Source: Marinomonas maritima (GTDB lineage Bacteria > Pseudomonadota > Gammaproteobacteria > Pseudomonadales > Marinomonadaceae). From it: 64,000 bases of DNA. The notes under the pieces were generated by a model. That model saw nothing but the letters and a program-made list of their open reading frames with translations. It made no database searches and was not told the DNA's origin. The stretch covers positions 5,001 to 69,000 of the forward strand of contig NZ_JAMZEG020000004.1 of the NCBI RefSeq assembly GCF_024435075.2, read 5' to 3'. Each line of letters starts with the position of its first letter. Positions within the stretch are counted from its first letter, which is position 1. This document shows, one piece after another, positions 45,391 to 53,761 of the stretch. The position numbers were made by a program, and so were the translations under genes.

Positions 45391-46664
45391 TACGCCACTC
45401 CTCGAATCGCAATGCGGTCCGTTAAGGGCGTTTTTTCGCTGTTTTCTTCAACAACGTAGGTTCTCACCACCTCATATTTTGTACTGCGCTGCACCGCGTT
45501 TAGACCGGCGGCTTGAATGTTGGCCACCATGTCTTCAGGAAACACTTCTTGACCGTGAGTCGCACCGGCAGCACGAGAAATACTTTCGTTCATCAAGGTT
45601 CCGCCCAGATCATTCGCGCCAGAGCGCAGCATTCTGGTTGCCACTTCTGGGCCCATTTTCACCCAAGAGGCTTGAATGTTATCGATGTGACCTTGCAACA
45701 TAAGTCGCGCAATGGCGTGCATTTTGAAATGCTCGTCTTGTGTCGGTCCCGGGCGAACTTTGTCTGGGTTATCGTTGTACAAACGCGTTTCATAATGGAT
45801 AAAACCCAGCGGCACGAACTCGGTAAAGCCACCGGTTTCTTTTTGAATATCACGCAATAAAGCCAGATGGTTTGCCCAATGAATCGGCTGATCCACGTGG
45901 CCGTACATGATGGTAGAGGTGGTCGGCACACCCACAGAGTGTGCGGCTTTAATGATTCGCACCCACTCTTCTGTGGTGAGTTTGTTCTTGGTCAATTGTT
46001 TGCGAACTTCGGTGTCTAGAATTTCTGCTGCGGTGCCCGGCATAGACCCTAAACCCAGTGTTTTTAATTCAGTCAAAAACGCTTCCGGCTCAAGGCGGCC
46101 TTTTTTACAGCCATACCAGATTTCGAAGGGCGAAAAAGCATGAATGTGAATCTCTGGCACGCGTTTCTTCACTGCGATAATTAATTCTCGGTAATAATCC
46201 GCACCTATGTCTGGATGCAATCCACCCTGAATACACACTTCTGTCGCACCACGAGCCCACGCTTCTTCCGCTTTGTCTGCGACTTGTTCAACGGTTAAGA
46301 ACTCCGCCTCTGCATCACCTTTTTCTTTGGCAAAATTACAGAAACGGCAACCCATATAACACACGTTGGTAAAATTGATGTTTCGCGTAATAACAAAAGT
46401 GCCCGTATTGCCAACACGTTTTTCACGCACCTTGTCGGCGGTGTCTAATACCGCTTGAGCTTCTGCGCCTTGCGTTGCAAAAAGAACACACGCCTCTTCT
46501 ACATTCAGCTCTTCACCCAGCAGCGTTTTTTCCAGTATTGTCCGAACTGGCGCACTAACGAGATCATTACATTGAGTGGAATGAAGCGAATCTAGTAATG
46601 AAAAATTGTCTGGCGCGACATTATTTGACGTTGCTTGTTCTGATGTTAAAGACGATGGATTCAT
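45390..46664 (-). CDS. cofH: 5-Amino-6-(D-ribitylamino)uracil:L-tyrosine hydroxybenzyl transferase (Fo synthase subunit 2)
   Basis: A radical-SAM enzyme that joins the tyrosine side chain to the ribityl-uracil precursor. The 424-residue protein carries the cluster motif CYMGCRFCNFAKEKGDAEAE (CxxxCxxC) and the CofH-type GATEVCIQGGLHPDIG, PGTAAEILD and STIMYGHVDQPIHW. It overlaps cofG by 4 bp. Bacteria often have a fused FbiC instead; here the two subunits are separate genes, the archaeal and cyanobacterial arrangement. Its substrate comes from the riboflavin pathway. Confidence 0.94.
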   Translation of the reverse strand: MNPSSLTSEQATSNNVAPDNFSLLDSLHSTQCNDLVSAPVRTILEKTLLGEELNVEEACVLFATQGAEAQAVLDTADKVREKRVGNTGTFVITRNINFTNVCYMGCRFCNFAKEKGDAEAEFLTVEQVADKAEEAWARGATEVCIQGGLHPDIGADYYRELIIAVKKRVPEIHIHAFSPFEIWYGCKKGRLEPEAFLTELKTLGLGSMPGTAAEILDTEVRKQLTKNKLTTEEWVRIIKAAHSVGVPTTSTIMYGHVDQPIHWANHLALLRDIQKETGGFTEFVPLGFIHYETRLYNDNPDKVRPGPTQDEHFKMHAIARLMLQGHIDNIQASWVKMGPEVATRMLRSGANDLGGTLMNESISRAAGATHGQEVFPEDMVANIQAAGLNAVQRSTKYEVVRTYVVEENSEKTPLTDRIAIRGVA

Positions 46665-47800
46665 GCGATGTCTCCCTGTAACTGACGACTGGCTTGAGCA
46701 GCACGACTCATAAGTGACGCGACTCGTTGCGTTAAATTGGGTGTTAGATATTTTTGTTCTTGATGCTGAAAACGGTCATAAATGGTGAGGCGTTCTGCCA
46801 ACGAATAACCCAGACCTTCGCACGCTTGCGCCACGCTGCTGATCTGCGGCCATGCTCTTTCTGGGTTAATGAAATCTTTAGTAAGTGGCGAAATACCGCC
46901 CCAATCATTGATACCGGCATTGATATAACTGCCGTATTCAACTTCTAAATTTGGCGGCGCTTGAATACTGATGTCATCCGGTAAAATCAAACGCGCCACG
47001 GCAATGGTGCGTTTCATGTCGTCTAAATCCGGTTCTTGGCAACCCGCCATGGCGGTGCCCGCTTTAGCACGGAAATTTTGAATAATGACTTCTTGGACAT
47101 GCCCGTAAGCAAGATGGCGATCACGAATGGCAATTAGGCTGAGCACTCGCTCTTCCCAACTTTCGCCGATACCGATTAAAATACCGGTGGTAAAGGCGAT
47201 ATCAAGACGACCCGCTTGCTCGATAGTATCGAGTCGACGTTTTGGCGTTTTATCTGGGCAAGCGTAATGCGCTTGCCCTTTTTTGAGTAATTCGTTGGAA
47301 ACATTTTCCAGCATCATTCCCATACTGGCAGCAACAGGCTTTAATCGTTTCAACTCATCAAACGATAATGCACCGGCGTTCACGTGTGGCAACAACGTAG
47401 TGTGTGTTAAGACGCTTTCACATTGGTCATGCAGATAATCTAACGTGCTGTCATAACCTAATGCAGCCAGTAAATCCCGTGCTTTTTGATGACGTTCTTC
47501 TGGTCGTTCGCCCAAACTAAATAACGCTTCTTTACAGTCTAGCGCGGCACCCTCGTGTGCGGTTTTCAACACTTGCTCCGGTGTCATGTAATTAGAATGA
47601 ATAGAATCTGGGGACTGTACAAAGGTGCAATAGCCGCAAGAATCGCGACACATATTCGTTAATGGAATGAATACTTTTTTAGAAAAGGTTAACTGCGTAC
47701 CCCAAGCATTATCACGCGCGCTAGCGGCTTGCTGGCAAAGTGCATACAAGTCTGGCCCAGTAGCAAATTCATAAGATATGGCTTCAGAAACAGAGATCAT
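46661..47800 (-). CDS. cofG: 7,8-Didemethyl-8-hydroxy-5-deazariboflavin synthase (Fo synthase subunit 1)
   Basis: The radical-SAM partner of CofH, closing the deazaflavin ring to give Fo. The protein of about 379 residues has the cluster motif CRDSCGYCTF, then SLGERPEERH, LPHVNAGALSFDELKRLKPV, ITTG-like TTGILIGIGESWEER and an EVIIQNFRAKAGTAM segment. Start choice: GGAG seven bases before ATG 47800. An in-frame ATG at 47842 lies within the RutR-like palindrome and is not used. It is the first gene of the seven-gene F420 operon. Confidence 0.94.
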   Translation of the reverse strand: MISVSEAISYEFATGPDLYALCQQAASARDNAWGTQLTFSKKVFIPLTNMCRDSCGYCTFVQSPDSIHSNYMTPEQVLKTAHEGAALDCKEALFSLGERPEERHQKARDLLAALGYDSTLDYLHDQCESVLTHTTLLPHVNAGALSFDELKRLKPVAASMGMMLENVSNELLKKGQAHYACPDKTPKRRLDTIEQAGRLDIAFTTGILIGIGESWEERVLSLIAIRDRHLAYGHVQEVIIQNFRAKAGTAMAGCQEPDLDDMKRTIAVARLILPDDISIQAPPNLEVEYGSYINAGINDWGGISPLTKDFINPERAWPQISSVAQACEGLGYSLAERLTIYDRFQHQEQKYLTPNLTQRVASLMSRAAQASRQLQGDIA

Positions 47801-47834
47801 ATTTACTCCACGTTTTAATGATTGAATTAACTTT

Positions 47835-47850
47835 TTTACCATTTGGTATA
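47835..47850. promoter_or_regulatory. RutR-type operator at the cofG promoter
   Basis: TTTACCATTTGGTATA matches 11 of the 14 fixed positions of the E. coli RutR consensus TTGACCANNTGGTCAA. On the minus strand a candidate promoter lies just upstream: -35 TTTACT (47878-47883), a 17-bp spacer and -10 TATTAA (47855-47860). The predicted start point falls inside the palindrome, a position suited to repression. Confidence 0.7.
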
Positions 47851-47945
47851 AAAATTAATAGCAGTCATTTGAGAAGGAGTAAATTGTTTTTTTTGGTTCA
47901 GCGCTCGCACTAAAAAATAACATGGTTATTAAAGCTAACTTAACT

Positions 47946-47968
47946 AAATGCTTAACTAAATAGTTAAG
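47946..47968. repeat. TTAACT repeat cluster upstream of cofG
   Basis: Two direct copies of TTAACTAAAT lie one after the other, ending in an inverted AGTTAAG. CTTAACT (47951-47957) and AGTTAAG (47962-47968) form an inverted pair. The parts AAATGCTTA and AAATAGTTAAG recur in the same order at 49037-49063, before the amidohydrolase gene. Confidence 0.6.
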
Positions 47969-48059
47969 GCTATGAATATATAGATTTTTTTAGTTAATTA
48001 TTATCAATAATCACGCTATTTTTAAGGAATAAAGAAAGAAAATTAGAGAGGGATTTATT

Positions 48060-48707
48060 TTAAATATTTTTTTTAGCACCAAGAGCGCGCACAACAAATT
48101 CGGTTACTGCGTTTTCAGCCCGTTCGAAATCTGTTTGATCCAAACTGGTCTTACCTAATAGAATTTCCATTTGAATAGAAAAATCAGCATAGGTTTGAGT
48201 GGCAGCCCATATAGTGAAAAACAAATGTTCAGGATCAATATCGTCTATTAATCCCTTACTTATCCATGACTTAACTAATTCTACATCACGGTCAAATTGA
48301 GGTTTAAGGTGGCTTAAAAGGTAGTCTTTTAAGACTGGAGCGCCGCTGATAACCTCATGAGCAAAGACTTTAGAACCATTAGGGTACAAACGTGAAAGTT
48401 GCATTTTTTCACGCACATAACCACGTATGACCTCTTCTGGCGTAGCGCCATCACTTTCAAGTAAAGACAGCTTTTCAATCCAGATATCGAGGATTTCTTT
48501 CAACACTCTTTTATACAGTAAGTCTTTGTTTGGAAAGTAATAAATCAAGTTTTGCTTGGATATTTTTGATATCTCCGCAATACGTTCCATAGACGCACCA
48601 CTAAAGCCTTTAGCCGCAAATATAACCTCTGCAGAGCGTAATATACGTGACTCTAACACTTCTCTATTCATCGATTGCTTGGTACGTCTTACTCTTTGAT
48701 CAGCCAA
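48060..48707 (-). CDS. rutR: RutR-like TetR-family repressor
   Basis: A 215-residue TetR regulator. The HTH (MERIAEISKISKQNLIYYFPNKDLLY) and the ligand domain resemble E. coli RutR along most of the length. Examples are VLKEILDIWIEKL, EVISGAPVLKDYL, LVKSWISKGLIDDIDPEHLFFTIWAATQTYADF. RutR senses uracil and thymine. The neighbouring pyrimidine-breakdown genes and palindromes of RutR type before both cofG and the amidohydrolase gene fit this. The start is uncertain: TTG 48707 gives the full N-terminus, ATG 48668 is the alternative. Confidence 0.82.
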   Translation of the reverse strand: MADQRVRRTKQSMNREVLESRILRSAEVIFAAKGFSGASMERIAEISKISKQNLIYYFPNKDLLYKRVLKEILDIWIEKLSLLESDGATPEEVIRGYVREKMQLSRLYPNGSKVFAHEVISGAPVLKDYLLSHLKPQFDRDVELVKSWISKGLIDDIDPEHLFFTIWAATQTYADFSIQMEILLGKTSLDQTDFERAENAVTEFVVRALGAKKNI

Positions 48708-49101
48708 ACTGTATGCCTACTCTCATTCAAAAAATTATATTGATAAACCACTGTTTTTACTTACTTTTACGGCTTTTATTAGGCCTTAAAATACCATAAG
48801 AAAGCCATTGGAACGAGTCATATTAAAATAAAGTATAGAAAGTTGGCCTATTTATTGCTGACCAAATAGACAACATCCATATTTTTTCTATTTAAATCGC
48901 GACTCCGTAATTAAGGTAATACATTCTATTTTTTATGAATCGACAAATGATTGACTTTTTTTAAAAAAAGGTTTTACCTTTTGGTCAATATTTATTCAAA
49001 ACAAAAATCGTTAATGAATATTTATTTCTATTTGATAAATGCTTATTTCAATAAATAGTTAAGTATTTTCAAAGAGATATAAATTATATTGGGAGAGAAT
49101 T
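48708..49101. promoter_or_regulatory. Divergent control region between rutR-like gene and amidohydrolase gene
   Basis: A 394-bp AT-rich region with no gene. It holds two RutR-like sites. CTGACCAAATAGACAA (48858-48873) matches 11 of 14 positions and TTTACCTTTTGGTCAA (48973-48988) matches 12 of 14. The second is preceded by TTGACT (48951-48956). A segment shared with the cofG upstream region lies at 49037-49063. The leader before the amidohydrolase ATG is about 110 bp. Confidence 0.68.
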
Positions 49102-50343
49102 ATGCAAAACCTTCGTATCAACGAGAAACGCCTTTGGGACACGCTAATGGAAATGGGGGATATTGGCGGAACAGAAAAAGGCGGTTGTAACCGCCTTGCT
49201 GGAACGGACTTAGACAAACAATCTCGTGATCTCTTCGTTTCTTGGTGTGAAGCTTGCGGCTGTGATGTAGAGGTCGATAAAATTGGAAACATCTTTGCTC
49301 GTCGTCCTGGAAAATACAACGACTTACCCGCCGTAGGCACCGGAAGCCACCTTGATACACAACCCACTGGCGGTAAGTTTGATGGGGTCTTTGGCGTACT
49401 TTCTGGTGTCGAAGTGTTGCGCACTCTTCATGACAACAACATTGAAACCCCAACCGCCATGGAATTTTCCGTGTGGACCAACGAAGAAGGCTCACGCTTC
49501 CAACCAGCCATGCAAGGTTCCGGCACTTATGTTGGTCGTTTTGACTTAGAAACCGAACTAAACAAGACCGACGTCAATGGCATTCGTCTTGGTGACGAAC
49601 TAAAGCGCATAGGTTACTTAGGTGACATGGAACTGGGCAGTCGTAATATGGGCGCCTTTTTTGAAGCGCACATAGAGCAAGGTCCGACCCTTGAAGACGA
49701 AAAGAAAGCCATTGGCATCGTCAGGTTAGGTCAAGGTATTCGCTGGTATAACATTGAAGTTATAGGCCGCCCTTCTCACTCAGGTACTACGCCAATGCAC
49801 TTGCGTAAAGACGCCATGTTAGCCGCCGCCGCGATCGTCACCGAAATGAACGCCATCGCGCTTCGCCATGAAAATGGCTTAGGGACCGTCGGTTTTATGC
49901 AAGTATGGCCAAACTCTCGCAACACGATTCCGGGCAATGTGAAATTCAGCGCAGATCTTCGCAATCCACGCCCAGACATTTTATTAACCATGCACAAAGA
50001 ACTGATCGCCTTTTGTGAAAAAATCGCCAAAGAACACAATTTAGACGTCAACATTGACCCTTTTTGGTATTTCGCCCCAGTGGAGTTTAATGCATCCGAC
50101 GATGTAAAAGCCGCCACTGAAAAGCTCGGCTACAGCCACATGGACATTTACGCTGGCGCCGGTCACGACGCTTGTTACATGGCGGATTTAGTCCCTACCG
50201 GCATGATTTTCACACCTTGCCTAAACGGCATCAGCCACAACGAAGCCGAATACAGTTCGCCTGAAGAATGCGCCGCCGGAGCAAACGTATTACTGCACAC
50301 CATGTTAGAAGCCAGCGAACGTATTGCTAGAGAGCATCAGTAA
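49102..50343 (+). CDS. M20-family amidohydrolase (N-carbamoyl-beta-alanine/ureidopropionase type)
   Basis: A 413-residue zinc-dependent hydrolase of the hydantoinase/carbamoylase group (HyuC/PydC/AllC). Metal and catalytic residues are visible in GTGSHLDTQPTGGKFDGVFGV, WTNEEGSRF, AHIEQGP and GAGHDACYM, with a terminal GISHNEAEY. Beside dihydropyrimidinase the likely substrate is N-carbamoyl-beta-alanine (or the isobutyrate analogue from thymine), releasing ammonia, CO2 and the beta-amino acid. Allantoate or other carbamoyl amino acids are alternatives. It is the first gene after the RutR-like sites. Confidence 0.88.
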   Translation: MQNLRINEKRLWDTLMEMGDIGGTEKGGCNRLAGTDLDKQSRDLFVSWCEACGCDVEVDKIGNIFARRPGKYNDLPAVGTGSHLDTQPTGGKFDGVFGVLSGVEVLRTLHDNNIETPTAMEFSVWTNEEGSRFQPAMQGSGTYVGRFDLETELNKTDVNGIRLGDELKRIGYLGDMELGSRNMGAFFEAHIEQGPTLEDEKKAIGIVRLGQGIRWYNIEVIGRPSHSGTTPMHLRKDAMLAAAAIVTEMNAIALRHENGLGTVGFMQVWPNSRNTIPGNVKFSADLRNPRPDILLTMHKELIAFCEKIAKEHNLDVNIDPFWYFAPVEFNASDDVKAATEKLGYSHMDIYAGAGHDACYMADLVPTGMIFTPCLNGISHNEAEYSSPEECAAGANVLLHTMLEASERIAREHQ

Positions 50344-50464
50344 CAAAATAAACGAATACAAGAGAAGAAAAAACGAGGGCTGTGAATCATAAAGCGGCTC
50401 GAATCGAATGAAATAGCTCCTATTAAATAAAAGCTATCAACCCACAATAGAAGAGGTGGCAAAT

Positions 50465-51943
50465 ATGACCAGTAAGTCCGTTAAACAAGATGAGTTTTAT
50501 GAGTTGGAGGTCGATACCGACCTTCAACAGAGTTCAGCGTATAACGACGATTTGGCGCCAACAAAAGTAAAAGATCGCACTTGGAACAAGTGGAACATTG
50601 CAGCATTGTGGGTTGGTATGTCTATTTGTGTACCTACTTATACTTTAGGCGGCGTATTAACGGCTTACTTTGGTCTTTCTGTGATGGAAGCCTTATTCAC
50701 TATTCTTATCGCTAACGTAATTTTATTGGTGCCACTGACCTTAAACGCGTATCCGGGCACTAAGTTCGGCATTCCTTTTCCGGTGTTACTGCGTTCTTCA
50801 TTCGGCATGGTGGGATCTAATATTCCTTGCTTGATTCGTGGCTTTGTTGCCTGTGGTTGGTTCGGCATTCAAACTATGTTTGGTGGCCTAGCCATTCATT
50901 TGTTTCTATCCGCTATTTCTTCCGGCTGGGCAAGTTTAGGTGGCGTCGGCGAAGTAATCGGCTTCTTCCTATTTTGGGCTATCCAAATGATTGTAGTGAT
51001 TCGTGGTGCTGAGTCTATTAAGTGGTTAGAAACACTTTCGGCGCCTCTACTGTTGATCGTTGGTATTGGTTTAATGTATTGGGCTAGCGGAAAAGTGTCT
51101 TTCACTGAAGTCCTCGCCATTCCTGCAAACCGTCCTGAAGACGCTAGTTTTTGGGGGTATTTCTTTGGTGGTTTAACCGCGATGGTTGGGTTCTGGGCAA
51201 CCTTGTCTTTGAATATTCCCGACTTTAGTCGTTATGCAAAATCTCAAAAAGATCAGATTATTGGTCAAATCATCGGTCTGCCTGCGACCATGTTCTTCTT
51301 TGCCGCTTTGGGTGTGGTTTTGACGGCCGCTTCGACAAGCTTGGTGGGTGAAACCATTTCTGACCCTATTTCTTTGATTGGTAAAATCGACAGCCCTTTC
51401 TGGGTTGCTATTGCCATGGTATTGATCGTTATTGCCACAATATCCACCAACACTGCAGCCAATATTGTTTCTCCTACTAACGATTTCCAAAACATTGCGC
51501 CTAAGCTCATTAACCACACTCGTGGTGTCTTGCTTACGGGTGTTGTGGGTATTGTTTTAATGGGTTGGGAATTATTGAAAAAAATGAGCTGGATCGAATC
51601 CGATGTCAGTGTTGAAAGCATGTATTCAAATTGGCTCTTAGGCTACTCAAGCTTATTAGGCCCGATTGCCGGTATCATGATTGTCGATTATTTCTTAATA
51701 AAACGTCAGCATTTGGATTTAGTCGCACTTTATAAAGAAAACAGCTTATACCCAGCCTTTAACAGTGCGGGGTTAATCGCTTTTGCTGGGCCTGTGGTAC
51801 TGACTTTAATCGCACTAAATGTATCTGCTTTTAGCTGGTTCTATAGCTATGGTTGGTTTACCGGTGCCTTTACCGGTGCGTTTTTGTATTACCTTCTTGC
51901 TAAATCACAAGCAGTTCCTGTCAGTCAGATAGAAACAGCCTAG
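50465..51943 (+). CDS. NCS1-family nucleobase permease
   Basis: A protein of about 492 residues with some 12 transmembrane helices. The NCS1 signatures are seen at NKWNIAALWVGMSICVPTYTLGG, FGIPFPVLLRSSFGMVGSNIP and GFWATLSLNIPDFSRYAKSQ. NCS1 carriers import uracil, cytosine, allantoin or hydantoin with a cation; the context points to a pyrimidine base or dihydropyrimidine. ATG 50465 sits well after the AGAGGTGG site; GTG 50456 overlaps it. A strong terminator follows, so the dihydropyrimidinase gene is probably transcribed separately. Confidence 0.9.
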   Translation: MTSKSVKQDEFYELEVDTDLQQSSAYNDDLAPTKVKDRTWNKWNIAALWVGMSICVPTYTLGGVLTAYFGLSVMEALFTILIANVILLVPLTLNAYPGTKFGIPFPVLLRSSFGMVGSNIPCLIRGFVACGWFGIQTMFGGLAIHLFLSAISSGWASLGGVGEVIGFFLFWAIQMIVVIRGAESIKWLETLSAPLLLIVGIGLMYWASGKVSFTEVLAIPANRPEDASFWGYFFGGLTAMVGFWATLSLNIPDFSRYAKSQKDQIIGQIIGLPATMFFFAALGVVLTAASTSLVGETISDPISLIGKIDSPFWVAIAMVLIVIATISTNTAANIVSPTNDFQNIAPKLINHTRGVLLTGVVGIVLMGWELLKKMSWIESDVSVESMYSNWLLGYSSLLGPIAGIMIVDYFLIKRQHLDLVALYKENSLYPAFNSAGLIAFAGPVVLTLIALNVSAFSWFYSYGWFTGAFTGAFLYYLLAKSQAVPVSQIETA

Positions 51944-51966
51944 TTAAAACATGAGTTGCTTTACCT

Positions 51967-52000
51967 GCTGGCGATGCCTTGCGCATCGCCAGCATTTTTT
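51967..52000 (+). terminator. Rho-independent terminator after the permease gene
   Basis: GCTGGCGATGC (51967-51977) and GCATCGCCAGC (51983-51993) form a perfect 11-bp stem followed by ATTTTTT. Confidence 0.92.
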
Positions 52001-52106
52001 CTTCCATTATTTTATGAGTGTAGGTAGAAGCGCATCCATACTGTTTTTTTGATGTTCTTTTGATCCGCACTTACTGTTTATTTTTTCTTAGAAAAAGGAC
52101 GAAATC

Positions 52107-53546
52107 ATGAGTTTATTAATTAAAGGTGGGACGATCGTCACTCACGAAGAAACCTTCAAAGCCGATATTCTTTGTAAGGACAACAAAATCGTCGAAATCG
52201 GTGACATCGGCGAACAACCAAAAGACGTTGAAATCATTGATGCGACCGGAAAACTCATCATGCCGGGCGGCATTGATCCTCACACTCACATGCAATTGCC
52301 TTTTATGGGCACGGTTGCGAAAGACGATTTTGCTTCTGGCACCGCCGCTGCACTGGCGGGCGGCACGACCACCATCATCGATTTTGTCATCCCCAACCCT
52401 CAGCAGTCGCTCTTAGATGCCTATCATCAATGGCGTGACTGGGCGAAAAAAGCCCATTCAAATTACAGTTTCCATGTAGCGATTACTTGGTGGGATGACA
52501 CCGTTGCCGAAGAAATGAACATACTAGTCAAAGACCATGGCGTGAACAGCTTTAAGCATTTTATGGCGTATAAGAACGCCATCATGGCGACCGATGACAT
52601 TCTGGTCGCGAGCTTCACCAAATGCTTAGAACTCGGCGCGATTCCAACCGTTCATGCAGAGAATGGCGAGTTGGTTTATCACTTACAAAATAAACTCATG
52701 GCAGAAGGCATGACAGGACCAGAAGCGCATCCACTGTCTCGCCCCTCTTCTGTTGAAGGCGAAGCAGCAAACCGCGCCATCAGCATAGCCAATACGCTTG
52801 GCGCGCCTATCTACCTTGTTCACGTCTCCACAGAAGAAGCCGTCGACGCCATTCGCTACGCTAAAGACCACGGTCAAACCGTATTTGGTGAAGTCTTAGC
52901 AGGGCATCTCACCGTGGATGAAAGCGTCTATCAAAACCCAGATTGGGCTACCGCAGCGGCGCATGTTATGAGCCCTCCTTTTAGACCCAAACATCACCAA
53001 GATGCGCTTTGGAAAGGTGTACAAGCCGGTACGTTACAAACCACCGCCACCGACCATTGCGCCTTTTGTGCCGAACAAAAAGCCATGGGCAAAGACAACT
53101 TCACGCAAATTCCCAACGGCACCGCCGGTGTGGAAGAGCGCATGATGGTGTTGTGGGAAAAAGGCGTTAACCAAGGCAAAATCACCATGAATGAATTTGT
53201 CGCGTTTACCTCGACCAACACCGCCAAGATTTTCAATATTTATCCGAATAAAGGCTGTATTCGTGTTGGCGCAGACGCAGACTTAGTAATCTGGAACACA
53301 GCGGCCACAAAAACGATTTCCGCAAAAACGCATCACTCGAAAATTGAACACAGTATTTTTGAAGGAATGGAAATTCATGGCGTACCGGAAACCACTGTTT
53401 GTAACGGAAAACTTGCGTGGCACAACAATACCTTGATGGTAAAATCGGGCGAAGGAAAGTACGTGGATCGACCCACTTACGCACCGTTTTACGAAGCGTT
53501 AAGAAAGCGTAAGGAATTAAATAAACCCAAAGCGGTCGTGCGTTAA
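52107..53546 (+). CDS. hydA: Dihydropyrimidinase
   Basis: A 479-residue cyclic amidohydrolase that opens dihydrouracil (or dihydrothymine, hydantoins) to the N-carbamoyl amino acid. The binuclear metal site is visible: PGGIDPHTHMQLPF, the carboxylated Lys region NSFKHFMAYKNA, TVHAENGE, YLVHVST and TATDHCAF. An AAAGGAC site precedes ATG 52107. With the amidohydrolase upstream it forms the last two steps of reductive pyrimidine breakdown. The enzyme that makes its substrate, dihydropyrimidine dehydrogenase, is not encoded in the window. Confidence 0.93.
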   Translation: MSLLIKGGTIVTHEETFKADILCKDNKIVEIGDIGEQPKDVEIIDATGKLIMPGGIDPHTHMQLPFMGTVAKDDFASGTAAALAGGTTTIIDFVIPNPQQSLLDAYHQWRDWAKKAHSNYSFHVAITWWDDTVAEEMNILVKDHGVNSFKHFMAYKNAIMATDDILVASFTKCLELGAIPTVHAENGELVYHLQNKLMAEGMTGPEAHPLSRPSSVEGEAANRAISIANTLGAPIYLVHVSTEEAVDAIRYAKDHGQTVFGEVLAGHLTVDESVYQNPDWATAAAHVMSPPFRPKHHQDALWKGVQAGTLQTTATDHCAFCAEQKAMGKDNFTQIPNGTAGVEERMMVLWEKGVNQGKITMNEFVAFTSTNTAKIFNIYPNKGCIRVGADADLVIWNTAATKTISAKTHHSKIEHSIFEGMEIHGVPETTVCNGKLAWHNNTLMVKSGEGKYVDRPTYAPFYEALRKRKELNKPKAVVR

Positions 53547-53552
53547 GACAGA

Positions 53553-53714
53553 CAGTTAAAAGGGCCACCGCCCTTAACTGATTGAGCGAATAACATTTCG
53601 ACGAGGGAGGCGTAGTTTCGAGGAGAAATGTTATTCGGTCGTGGGAGTCAACGTGGTTCGAGAAACAAAAACAGCCCCATCCTAACCTTCCCCTTGGAAG
53701 ACAAAAGGGGAAGG
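53553..53714 (+). repeat. Composite intergenic repeat, copy C, with preceding terminator-like hairpin
   Basis: CAGTTAA...GGGC and GCCCTTAACTG (53553-53580) make a bulged hairpin just after hydA. The composite repeat follows. Its long hairpin has 13-base arms CGAATAACATTTC (53587-53599) and GAAATGTTATTCG (53625-53637), with loop core GAGGGAGGCGTAGTTTCGA. Its C/G hairpin is CCTTCCCCTT (53686-53695) with AAGGGGAAGG (53705-53714). It lies between convergent genes. Confidence 0.76.
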
Positions 53715-53761
53715 GACTAAGCGTTTTACCCTACTGAAGTAGGTGTTTAAAAAACGCTTAC

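Noticed and set aside
47941..47970. TTAACTAAAT repeats as a CRISPR-like or IS end
   Set aside because: Only two short direct copies without spacers, target-site duplication or transposase nearby; more likely regulatory DNA.
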